Shown here piece after piece: positions 52,957-60,828 of a stretch of 64,000 nt of DNA. Below the pieces are notes generated by a model. That model was given only the letters and a program-made list of their open reading frames with translations. It ran no database searches and was not told the origin of the DNA. A program made the translations under genes and the position numbers. Source of the DNA: CAVYXK01 sp963772445 (GTDB lineage: Bacteria > Pseudomonadota > Alphaproteobacteria > Acetobacterales > Acetobacteraceae). Location: contig CAVYXK010000019.1 in assembly GCA_963772445.1 (NCBI GenBank), positions 620,001-684,000 on the forward strand. The letters are read 5' to 3'. Positions within the stretch are counted from its first letter, which is position 1. Each line of letters begins with the position of its first letter.

Positions 52957-53074
52957 AGCGATGGAAGGCGGCAAGCTCGGTAAGACGGCGGGGGCAACAG
53001 AAGTTTTGGTGACGCTGGCCGGGATCGCTTCTACCGCCGACACGGTCGCGACCATCGCGATGCGGCTGGCATAG
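52922..53074 (+). CDS. Small hypothetical protein, 50 residues
   Basis: It starts at ATG 52922 within the end of the preceding small gene, in the +1 frame. It encodes SQARCDTYKAMEGGKLGKTA and a hydrophobic TEVLVTLAGIASTADTVAT tail. It may be a coupled partner or the C-terminal part of the same gene after a frameshift. No family recognised. Confidence 0.35.
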   Translation: MTFSQARCDTYKAMEGGKLGKTAGATEVLVTLAGIASTADTVATIAMRLA

Positions 53075-53425
53075 AGCGGAACGCAACCTGTCTGCGCGGC
53101 GCTAGTTCGGTGGGTGGCCGGGACGAAGAGACGGCGCTGCTTCGGCCGAACCAAGAGACTGGTGATTGACTCGGGGAGGCCGGCCCGCTCGCTGAGAGTG
53201 ACGTTTCTGCCGGGGCGAAATTCTGACTTCTCTAACGGGCACCGATATGCCGAACCGAGCGCCAGCGCCCGGACACCCCTGCGGAGTTTCGAGTCCTCCC
53301 GCCCCCGCAAGACTGGGCCGGCACGACTAACGCAAAGAGTAGCCACGGCAGCAATGGACTCGGCCCTGCCGTGACCCCAAATGGAACATTTGCGAAAAAA
53401 GCGTCAGCCAGGGAGGGGGCCGTCG
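53075..53425. other. Gap with no convincing gene
   Basis: Nothing recognisable on either strand apart from short frames. The region upstream of 53426 provides GGGAGGGGG as ribosome-binding site for the Gly/Tyr-rich gene. Confidence 0.45.
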
Positions 53426-53743
53426 ATGAGCAAACTTGCACGTTTTCGCCCTGTGATGGGCTTGCTCGTGGTTCTGGTGTTCACAAGCCCGGCGCTCGCG
53501 CGCGGGGGCGGCGGCGGGTACGGAGGCTACGGCCACAGCTACGGCGGTTACGGCTATGGCTACGGAGGCGGTTATGGCTATGGACGCGGCTACGGCTATG
53601 GCCGTGGCTACGGCTACGGCTACGCGGCTATGGCTATGGCCGCTATGGCTACGGCTATGGCCGCTATGGCTGGGGCTGGTGGGGATGGCCCTATTACTGG
53701 TACGGTTGGTAAGCGGCTGATTTCTGGACGTGGCGTCTATTGA
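53426..53743 (+). CDS. Exported glycine/tyrosine-rich repeat protein, probably frameshifted
   Basis: A signal peptide (about 1-26, MGLLVVLVFTSPALA) is followed by GGY/GYGYG/RGYGYG repeats to about residue 66. The open frame then becomes an Ala/Met repeat (AAMAMAAMATAMAAMAG) and ends at 53743. A frame change near 53625 instead continues the Gly/Tyr pattern as GYGYGRYGYGYGRYGWGWWG and WPYYWYGW, stopping at 53712. A one-base loss in the repeat tract explains this. Gly/Tyr-rich secreted proteins are usually surface or structural components. Confidence 0.65.
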   Translation: MSKLARFRPVMGLLVVLVFTSPALARGGGGGYGGYGHSYGGYGYGYGGGYGYGRGYGYGRGYGYGYAAMAMAAMATAMAAMAGAGGDGPITGTVGKRLISGRGVY

Positions 53744-53970
53744 GATGCGCCCGTGCCGTTCATCCGACTGCCCGCCTTTAGCTCCGGTGAAGAGGTGCCC
53801 CGCTAGGGCCACATCGATGCAACTCAACCTCGCCGACCAGCTTCCAGCCGGCACCCACTACTATCTCATCCACCCCCTGTGCCTCACGCTGCCGCGGCCA
53901 CTCACCGACAGCCCCGAAGAGGTGCGTCGGGGGTGGCATTCTCCGATGCTGCATTGCATCATGACGCCTC

Positions 53971-56757
53971 ATGGACGCCATTCCCGCGACCTGCACGGAC
54001 GTCCTTCTGAACCTTGTCGCCCAACGCCTGGCGCAGGGACGCGACGACCCGTTCGGCAACCCGGTGATGTCCGTGGCGCTGGCGATCAGCCGCCTGATGG
54101 ACGAGGGCCAGCTCGACGCGGCAGCCATCGCAGAAATCGTCTGCCGGCTGCGTGACGAAGCATTCGCCGATCGCGCGCGGCGTCTTGCCGCCTATGTCGA
54201 TGGCACCGATGCGATGGCCAACGAAGCCGCGCTTGCTGCCGTTGCCCAAAACGTGCTGCGGCCTGATCCCTCCGACAGTCCCGTTCCCTGGGCGCAGTAT
54301 CGTACTCGGGTGGAGCGGGCACGCTACGCCGCAGTGTTCACGGCTCACCCGACCTTTGCGTTGTCAGCTGAAGCCTACGCGGCACTCGCCTCTGCTGCGT
54401 CCGGCAACCCGTCTCCGGCGAGCCTGGCAAGCCACAGGCCTGGTCCGATCACGCTAACAGAGGAGTTCGAGCGCGCTGCGACCGCGATCGCGCATGGACG
54501 CGATGCGCTCGACCGGCTCAATGCGGCGCTGTTCACCTGCGCCCGCACCGCTTGGCCGGATCGCTGGACCGATCTCGCACCTCGTCCGGTGATCCTCGCG
54601 AGCTGGGTCGGGTACGACACGGACGGCCGTACCGACATCTCGTGGGCCGACATGCTGCGGCTGCGCCTGCGCATGAAACTGCTCCAGCTTGAGCGGCTGT
54701 CCCGCCAGCTCGCGCCCCTGGCGTCGGCGGAGAAGCTGCTGGCGCGGACCGAATCAGCGTGCGCCGCCGTCCGTGGGCAGGAGGCGGCCTGTCGCGACGG
54801 CGCCGATCCCGCTGATATCGCGGCTTTCGCCCGGACGTTGGCGCACGAGCACGACTCTGCACTGACCACGCCACAGCCGCTTCTCGACCTGTTTGGTGAG
54901 GCGATCACGGCCGCGGACGAGGAAGAGAAACTCGCACTCTGTGTGGCGCGCGCGGGGCTCGCATCGCACGGGCTTGCGCTCGCGCACACCCATGTTCGGT
55001 TGAATGCGGCACAGCTCCATAATGCCGTGCGCCAGCGCCTCGGTATAACCGATGCGCCCGAAGACCCGTCGCATCGCCGAGCGCTGCTCGGTGTCATCAA
55101 TGGCGCGTTGGACACTGTCTCAGCCGTGCCGATCGATTTCGGCGGGTTGATTGCCGAGCAGGCCTCGGCGGCGCGGCTGATGATGCTGATCGCCCAGATA
55201 GTGAAGCACGTCGATGGCTCCACGCCTATCCGGTTCCTGATTGCCGAGACCGAGAGCGGCTATACGTTGCTTGCCGCGCTCTGGCTCGCACGTCTGTTCG
55301 GCGTGGAGCAGCGTGTCGAGATCAGTCCGCTGTTCGAAACCGCCGAGGCGCTGGAGAACGGCGCGCGGGTGCTGGAAGAGGCGCTGCGCAGCCCGCACTG
55401 GCGCGCCTATCTGAAGACGACGAGCCGGCTCGCGTTGCAGTTCGGCTATTCCGATTCCGGCCGCTATATCGGCCAGACCGCCGCCAGCCATCTGATCGAG
55501 CGGCTGCGCTTCAAGATCGCCGAGACGCTGGCGCGCTTCGGCGTCACCGGCATCGAGGTGGTGCTGTTCGACACGCATGGCGAGAGCATCGGCCGCGGCG
55601 CACATCCCGGCTCATTTGCCGACCGGCTGAAATATCTTTCGCCCACCGCAAGCCGACAGGCACTGGGCCGCGCCAATTTGCCGGTACGCGAGGAAAGCGC
55701 CTTCCAAGGCGGTGACGGTTATCTGCTGTTCGCCACGCGCGAGCTTGCGTTGGCCAGCGTGGCGCGGATCGCCGAACACGCATTCCATCCAGCGGCCGGA
55801 CCGATCGAGGACCCGATCTATGCCGATCCCGACTTTGTCGCCGATTTCTTCGCCACCGTCAGGACGAGCATGCAGGCGCTGGTGGAGGACCCAGGCTATG
55901 CCGCGTTGCTAGGCGCCTTCGGGCCGGCGCTAATCGACCGTACCGGTTCGCGCCCGCCGGCACGGCAGGTGGAGGGGATGGGGCGAACGGTGGCGATCCG
56001 CCATCCGCGCGAGCTGCGCGCGATCCCGAACAACGCGATCCTGCAGCAGCTCGGGTGGTGCGCGAACACGCTGCAGGGCATCGGGGCTGCCGCTTCCCGC
56101 CATCCCGAGACCTTTGCCGAGATGTGGCGCAACAGCCGAAGGTTCCATCGCGCGCTGGAGCTTGCGCAGCACGCTCTGGCCCATTCCAGCCTCGAGGTGT
56201 TGCGCGCCGTCATGAGCATGCTCGATCCCGGCACCTGGCTCGATCGCGCCGCCCACACGCGTCGCCCCGGCCGGCGCGATGCGCTGATTGCCGTGGCGCG
56301 CGGGCTGGAGAGGCTCGATCTCTGGGCGGCAGTGCAGGCGATGTTTCGTCGCGTGCAGGCCGATCACCTCGCCTTGCAGGCCGCCTGGCCCGATCGTCCG
56401 CATATGGCGGCGCGTGAGGTGCTGCTGCACGCACTGCGTCTTGCGCTCATTCAGCGCATCTGGTTGCTGGTGACCGAGATTCCGGACTTCTCGCCGCGGC
56501 ATGGGGTGACGCGCCAGGGGCTGGAGGCAGCGCTGCTGCATCTCGATGTTCCGGCTGCGTTACGCCTGCTTGGGGAGATTTTCCCCGCGGCGCCCGATGC
56601 CTCGGCCGAGTACGATTACGGCGAGCCGCCGGCGCCGCGGTCGGTGGGCTCCTATGTCCGCGAGCACGCCGAAATCTTTGCGCCAATGCAGGCGCTGTTC
56701 GACATCGTGCGCGAGATCGCGACGGCGGTTTCGCACGAGATTGGCGCCTTCGGGTAG
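53971..56757 (+). CDS. Divergent phosphoenolpyruvate carboxylase
   Basis: A 928-residue PEPC homologue, the usual length, presumed to carboxylate PEP to oxaloacetate for anaplerosis. Motif 1 is FTAHPTFALS (His126, the essential His). The YSDSAKDAG motif appears as YSDSGRYIG. The GRGGxxGRGG loop is THGESIGRGA, so its first Arg is replaced by His, and the usual C-terminal QNTG is absent (ends HEIGAFG). It therefore belongs to a divergent branch, and its activity or regulation may differ. Start ATG 53971. It is a single gene without partners. Confidence 0.8.
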   Translation: MDAIPATCTDVLLNLVAQRLAQGRDDPFGNPVMSVALAISRLMDEGQLDAAAIAEIVCRLRDEAFADRARRLAAYVDGTDAMANEAALAAVAQNVLRPDPSDSPVPWAQYRTRVERARYAAVFTAHPTFALSAEAYAALASAASGNPSPASLASHRPGPITLTEEFERAATAIAHGRDALDRLNAALFTCARTAWPDRWTDLAPRPVILASWVGYDTDGRTDISWADMLRLRLRMKLLQLERLSRQLAPLASAEKLLARTESACAAVRGQEAACRDGADPADIAAFARTLAHEHDSALTTPQPLLDLFGEAITAADEEEKLALCVARAGLASHGLALAHTHVRLNAAQLHNAVRQRLGITDAPEDPSHRRALLGVINGALDTVSAVPIDFGGLIAEQASAARLMMLIAQIVKHVDGSTPIRFLIAETESGYTLLAALWLARLFGVEQRVEISPLFETAEALENGARVLEEALRSPHWRAYLKTTSRLALQFGYSDSGRYIGQTAASHLIERLRFKIAETLARFGVTGIEVVLFDTHGESIGRGAHPGSFADRLKYLSPTASRQALGRANLPVREESAFQGGDGYLLFATRELALASVARIAEHAFHPAAGPIEDPIYADPDFVADFFATVRTSMQALVEDPGYAALLGAFGPALIDRTGSRPPARQVEGMGRTVAIRHPRELRAIPNNAILQQLGWCANTLQGIGAAASRHPETFAEMWRNSRRFHRALELAQHALAHSSLEVLRAVMSMLDPGTWLDRAAHTRRPGRRDALIAVARGLERLDLWAAVQAMFRRVQADHLALQAAWPDRPHMAAREVLLHALRLALIQRIWLLVTEIPDFSPRHGVTRQGLEAALLHLDVPAALRLLGEIFPAAPDASAEYDYGEPPAPRSVGSYVREHAEIFAPMQALFDIVREIATAVSHEIGAFG

Positions 56758-56911
56758 GGGCGCGCCACTCCCCCTTGCTGATACGGTCGGCGAGTCTACC
56801 ACGAGGAACGATCTTGCGTCGTCCATAGCCCAGGCGTAGCCTGCTAAGAACGTGGTTCTCAAGTTCCGCGCGGGCTGACGCGCGGCAAAACAAACAGAGG
56901 AGGTGTCGATC

Positions 56912-58624
56912 ATGTCGCCGAGGAAGCCAACGAAATCCGATCACCCGAAAGTTCACGAGGCATTCGCTTTGTTGAAGGCTGGGCGCATGGATCGGCGCGA
57001 GTTCATTCGCGTCGCCGCCCTGCTCGGCACCTCGGCGGCATCGGCCTATGCCCTGGCCGGCCTTCCCGCCCCCGCATTCGCCGCCTCCACGATGCCGTTC
57101 CCTCCGGACGACCCCAACGCCAAGACGGGCGGCATCCTCAAGATCGCCATGCAGGTCCAGAAGATGGAGGATCCGGCGACCTATTCCTGGGTGCCGATGT
57201 CGAACCAGACGCGCCACACCCTGGAGTATCTGGCGATGACCGGCCCCGACAACGTGACCCGCCCAATGCTGGCGGAAAGCTGGACTGCGTCGGAGGACCT
57301 GAAGACCTGGACTTTCAGTCTGCGCCAGGGCGTGATGTGGCACAATGGTGAGGAGCTGACAGCCGACCACATCGCGTGGAACGTCGAGCGGTGGCTGGAT
57401 CCCAAAACCGCGTCATCCAATGTCGGGCTATCGGTCTTTTCGGCGCTGATTGAGGAGACTCCGGAAAAGGACGCCAAGGGCGCGCCGATCAAGCGCATGA
57501 TTAAAGGGGCGGTTGAGGTCGTCGACAAGCATACGATTAGGCTGAACCTGAGAAAGCCGGTGCTGTCGGCGCCCGAAGACTTCTACAACTATCCGACGAC
57601 AATCGTGCATCCCTCGTTCAAGCCGCCGCTCTCCGACAACATGATCGGCACCGGCCCCTTTGCGCTGACCGAACTCAAGGTCGGCGACAGGTGCATCCTG
57701 AAACGCGTCACGAAGATGAAGGACGGCAAGGATTTCAACTACTGGGGCGGCAAGGTCTACCTGGAGGAAATCCACTACTACAATTTCGATGGCGATAATC
57801 AGCTTTCTGCGTTCGCGTCCGGCGACGTGGACGGCGTCTATGAGTTCACAGTCGAACAGATTGATCTCGCCAAATCTCTAGATGGCAACATCAACATCGC
57901 CCGGACGGCGCAGACGGTCGCCTGCCGTATGCAGGTGGATCAGAAACCGTTCTCGGATAAGCGAGTGCGCCAGGCCATCGTCAAATCCGTCGACAACGGT
58001 GTCGTCAAGAATCTGATTTATACGACCGGCGGCGATGTCGGCCAGGACCATCACGTGGCTCCGGTCCACCCAGACTATGCACCGCTGCTGCCGCCGCTGA
58101 AGCGTGATATCCCGGCGGCAAAGCAGCTTCTCAAGGAGGCCGGTTTCGAGAACGGCCTGACGGTGACCATCGATGTCGGCAACACCGATGGCCCGTGGCA
58201 CCAGACCGCTGCCGAAGCCATGCGCGACCAGATGAAGGACGCGGGCATCACGCTGAAGATCAACGTCATGCCGCCGGCCAAATACTGGGAGGTCTGGACC
58301 AAGACGCCGTTCGGGATCACCGCCTGGACGCACCGTCCGCTCGGTACGATGGCGATGTCGCTGGCCTACCGGACGGGAGTACCGTGGAACGAGAGCCACT
58401 ATGCAAACCCGGAATTCGACAAAGCGCTGGATGCCGCCGAGGCGACGCTGGATGTCGAGGAGCGAAAGCCCAAGCTGATGAAGGCGGCGCAGATATTGCA
58501 GGACGATGCGGTGATGATCATGCCGCTGTTCCGGCCGATCTATACGATCGTCGGAAAGAGCGTGCATGGCTATGAGGGTCATCCGACCCAGTACCATCAG
58601 TTCAACAAGGTTTGGAAAACCTGA
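56912..58624 (+). CDS. ABC transporter substrate-binding protein, family 5
   Basis: A 570-residue binding protein. A Tat-type signal (MDRREFIRVAALLGTSAAS, around residues 27-45) and cleavage near PAFAAS are followed by the SBP_bac_5 body with WTFSLRQGVMWHNGEELTAD, NMIGTGPFALTELKVGDRC and AVMIMPLFRPIYTIVG. It feeds the two permeases and double ATPase downstream. AGAGGAGG precedes ATG 56912; GTG 56903 is an unlikely alternative. Tat export implies folding before translocation. Confidence 0.9.
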   Translation: MSPRKPTKSDHPKVHEAFALLKAGRMDRREFIRVAALLGTSAASAYALAGLPAPAFAASTMPFPPDDPNAKTGGILKIAMQVQKMEDPATYSWVPMSNQTRHTLEYLAMTGPDNVTRPMLAESWTASEDLKTWTFSLRQGVMWHNGEELTADHIAWNVERWLDPKTASSNVGLSVFSALIEETPEKDAKGAPIKRMIKGAVEVVDKHTIRLNLRKPVLSAPEDFYNYPTTIVHPSFKPPLSDNMIGTGPFALTELKVGDRCILKRVTKMKDGKDFNYWGGKVYLEEIHYYNFDGDNQLSAFASGDVDGVYEFTVEQIDLAKSLDGNINIARTAQTVACRMQVDQKPFSDKRVRQAIVKSVDNGVVKNLIYTTGGDVGQDHHVAPVHPDYAPLLPPLKRDIPAAKQLLKEAGFENGLTVTIDVGNTDGPWHQTAAEAMRDQMKDAGITLKINVMPPAKYWEVWTKTPFGITAWTHRPLGTMAMSLAYRTGVPWNESHYANPEFDKALDAAEATLDVEERKPKLMKAAQILQDDAVMIMPLFRPIYTIVGKSVHGYEGHPTQYHQFNKVWKT

Positions 58625-58659
58625 TGCAGGGTCATAGCATTTGGTCGTAACGCTGCGCT

Positions 58660-58748
58660 CGTCATGGCCGGGCTTGTCCCGGCCATCCACGTCTTTCCAG
58701 TGGATACCGAGAGAAGACGTGGATGGCCGGCCTTCGCCGGCCATGACG
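58660..58748. repeat. Long inverted repeat between binding-protein and permease genes
   Basis: Arms CGTCATGGCCGGGCTTGTCC...(58660-58695) and its complement (58714-58748) pair over about 35 bp; the same family occurs as one arm at 22858-22891. Within an otherwise continuous operon it would form a strong RNA hairpin after the binding-protein gene. Confidence 0.85.
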
Positions 58749-58792
58749 ACGGGATGGCCTGACGACCCGGAATCATCACGAAAGACCGCCCC

Positions 58793-59743
58793 ATGCTCAA
58801 GCTGATCGGCAGTCGCTTGCTGCAGATGGTGCTCATCATGGCGGTGGTGTCACTCGTCATCTTCGGCATTTTCGACAGCGACAAGTTCAAGAAGCAGATC
58901 GCCGTTGCTGAACTTGGCGGCTTTGCCGTCTCGGCGCTATCGGATCAGGACTATCATGCCTGGCTCGACAAGAAGGGCCTGAACGTTCCGTTCTATGAAC
59001 GCTATCTCAAATGGGTCGGCGGCATCATGCGCGGCGACCTCGGCAAATCCTTCCAAACGAACGAGCCTGTCACCCAGCTTCTTGGCGAGCGCCTCGCCAA
59101 TACGGGGATCCTGGCGTTGTGCGTCTTTGCCCTGATGATCCCACTGTCGCTGACGCTTGGCGTCATCGCCGGGATGAAGGAGGGGGCAGTTCGCGATCGT
59201 GCCGTCTCGTTCATCGCGGTGCTGACCACCTCGCTGCCGGAAATCGCGACTGCCATCATCCTGACGGTGATCTTTGCTCTGGGATTGCGCTGGGTTCCAG
59301 CCAATTCCGCCATGGTCGATGGCTGGGACTGGCGCCAGCTTGTCCTGCCGGTGCTGACGCTGGTGCTATATGACTTCGGCTATGTTGCACGCATGACGAG
59401 GGCGTCCATGGCCGAGGTGATGACATCGCAATACATCCGCACCGCGGTGCTGAAAGGCCTGCCGCATAGACGCGTGATCCTGCGCCACGCGCTGCGCAAC
59501 GCGCTGATTGCTCCCTTTACTATTATCGCTTTGCAGCTCAACTGGATCCTTTCCGGCGTTGTCGTGGTCGAGGTGTTCTTCCAGTATTCCGGATTCGGCA
59601 AGATGCTGCTGGATGCCGCTTTGTTTGGCGACATCTACGTGATCCAGGCAGCAACCCTAGTCGCGGTATTCGTCGCGGTGCTGTCGCAGATCATCTCGGA
59701 TGTCGGCTATACGTTCTTGAACCCACGAATCCGCTTCAGATAG
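58793..59743 (+). CDS. Oligopeptide-type ABC permease (DppB/OppB-like)
   Basis: A 316-residue permease with six predicted spans. It has the N-terminal LLQMVLIMAVVSLVIFGIF span, GGIMRGDLGKSFQTNEPV, and the EAA-type loop YIRTAVLKGLPHRRVILRHA that contacts the ATPase. It lies 168 bp after the binding protein, separated by the long hairpin, and 10 bp before the second permease. Confidence 0.92.
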   Translation: MLKLIGSRLLQMVLIMAVVSLVIFGIFDSDKFKKQIAVAELGGFAVSALSDQDYHAWLDKKGLNVPFYERYLKWVGGIMRGDLGKSFQTNEPVTQLLGERLANTGILALCVFALMIPLSLTLGVIAGMKEGAVRDRAVSFIAVLTTSLPEIATAIILTVIFALGLRWVPANSAMVDGWDWRQLVLPVLTLVLYDFGYVARMTRASMAEVMTSQYIRTAVLKGLPHRRVILRHALRNALIAPFTIIALQLNWILSGVVVVEVFFQYSGFGKMLLDAALFGDIYVIQAATLVAVFVAVLSQIISDVGYTFLNPRIRFR

Positions 59744-59753
59744 GGAAGGACCG

Positions 59754-60812
59754 ATGGCGACCGTCGAAGCCGTAGCTGCGCCGCCATCTGTTCCGCCGGC
59801 GGCCGCGCCGCGTTCCACACCGCTGCTGGCGCGCCTGCAACGGCCACGGGCGTCGCTAGCGCTGATCCTGCTGATGTGGGTCCCGCTGACCATCTTTGTG
59901 ATGTTTGGCAGCTATCTCGGCGATCCGCTCCGAGCCTACGTGCTCGCACCGGCAATTCCGGCGACGCTGGTGCTCTACATTGTTGCAGTCATATCGTGGC
60001 GGGAGTCGCCGATCGCGGTAATAGGCGTCACGCTGGTCTTCTTCTGGCTGCTGGTAGCGGTGACGGTGCCGTTCCTGCCGCTGGTTGATCCGGACAAGCC
60101 GATCGCGCCGTTCGCCCTCCCAGGCGTGGTCAGGCATGGCCATTACTTCCTGCTCGGCGCCGACTTTAAGGGCCGCGACATGCTCTCCCGCGTGCTGTGG
60201 GGCTGCCAACGCGTCCTGGTATGGGGCGTGACCGCCACCTTGGCTGCCTATGTTGTCGGGTCCATGTTCGGGTTGGTGGCCGGCTATCTCAGCGGCTGGT
60301 GGGATCAGGCGATTTCGTTCGTCTCGAACGTCCTGCTGTCATTCCCGGTGATGGTGCTGTTCATCCTGATCCTGAACTATCTGGGATCGAGTGGCTTCAA
60401 CATCGTCATCGCTGTGACATTCGCCTCGGCCCCGGCGATCATGCGCCTGGTGCGCGGCCTGACGCTCGACACCAAAAGCCGCGACTATATCTTCGCGGCG
60501 CAGACCCGCGGCGAGCATCCATTGCGCATCATGCTCTACGAGCTGCTGCCAAACGCGCGCGGGCCGATCATTGTCGATGCCTGCCTGAGGCTCGGCTACA
60601 CCACGGTGGCGATCACGACGCTGACCTTCCTGGGCCTCGGTCTGCAGCCGCCCGATCCCGATTGGGGGCTCATGATCAAGGAATCGGCCAAAGTCGCCAT
60701 GCTGTTCAAGTTCTCTTACATGTTGCTGATTCCGGCGCTTTCGGTCTCGACCCTGATTCTCGGCTTCAACCTGATGGCCGACGGCCTCCGCGAGATGAGC
60801 CTCAGGGATTAA
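59754..60812 (+). CDS. Oligopeptide-type ABC permease (DppC/OppC-like)
   Basis: A 352-residue permease. A Pro/Ala-rich N-terminus precedes two extra N-terminal spans (about 37-85), longer than in classical DppC. The standard permease domain follows, with HYFLLGADFKGRDMLSRVLW and the EAA loop FAAQTRGEHPLRIMLYELLP. It pairs with the DppB-like protein; the stop is 16 bp before the ATPase GTG. Confidence 0.92.
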   Translation: MATVEAVAAPPSVPPAAAPRSTPLLARLQRPRASLALILLMWVPLTIFVMFGSYLGDPLRAYVLAPAIPATLVLYIVAVISWRESPIAVIGVTLVFFWLLVAVTVPFLPLVDPDKPIAPFALPGVVRHGHYFLLGADFKGRDMLSRVLWGCQRVLVWGVTATLAAYVVGSMFGLVAGYLSGWWDQAISFVSNVLLSFPVMVLFILILNYLGSSGFNIVIAVTFASAPAIMRLVRGLTLDTKSRDYIFAAQTRGEHPLRIMLYELLPNARGPIIVDACLRLGYTTVAITTLTFLGLGLQPPDPDWGLMIKESAKVAMLFKFSYMLLIPALSVSTLILGFNLMADGLREMSLRD

Positions 60813-60828
60813 TCGGGGAGCCAACGCA

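Noticed and set aside
53520..53700. Dense short repeats that could suggest CRISPR or minisatellite DNA
   Set aside because: They are in-frame GGC-TAT/TAC codon repeats following a signal peptide; no spacer-repeat pattern.
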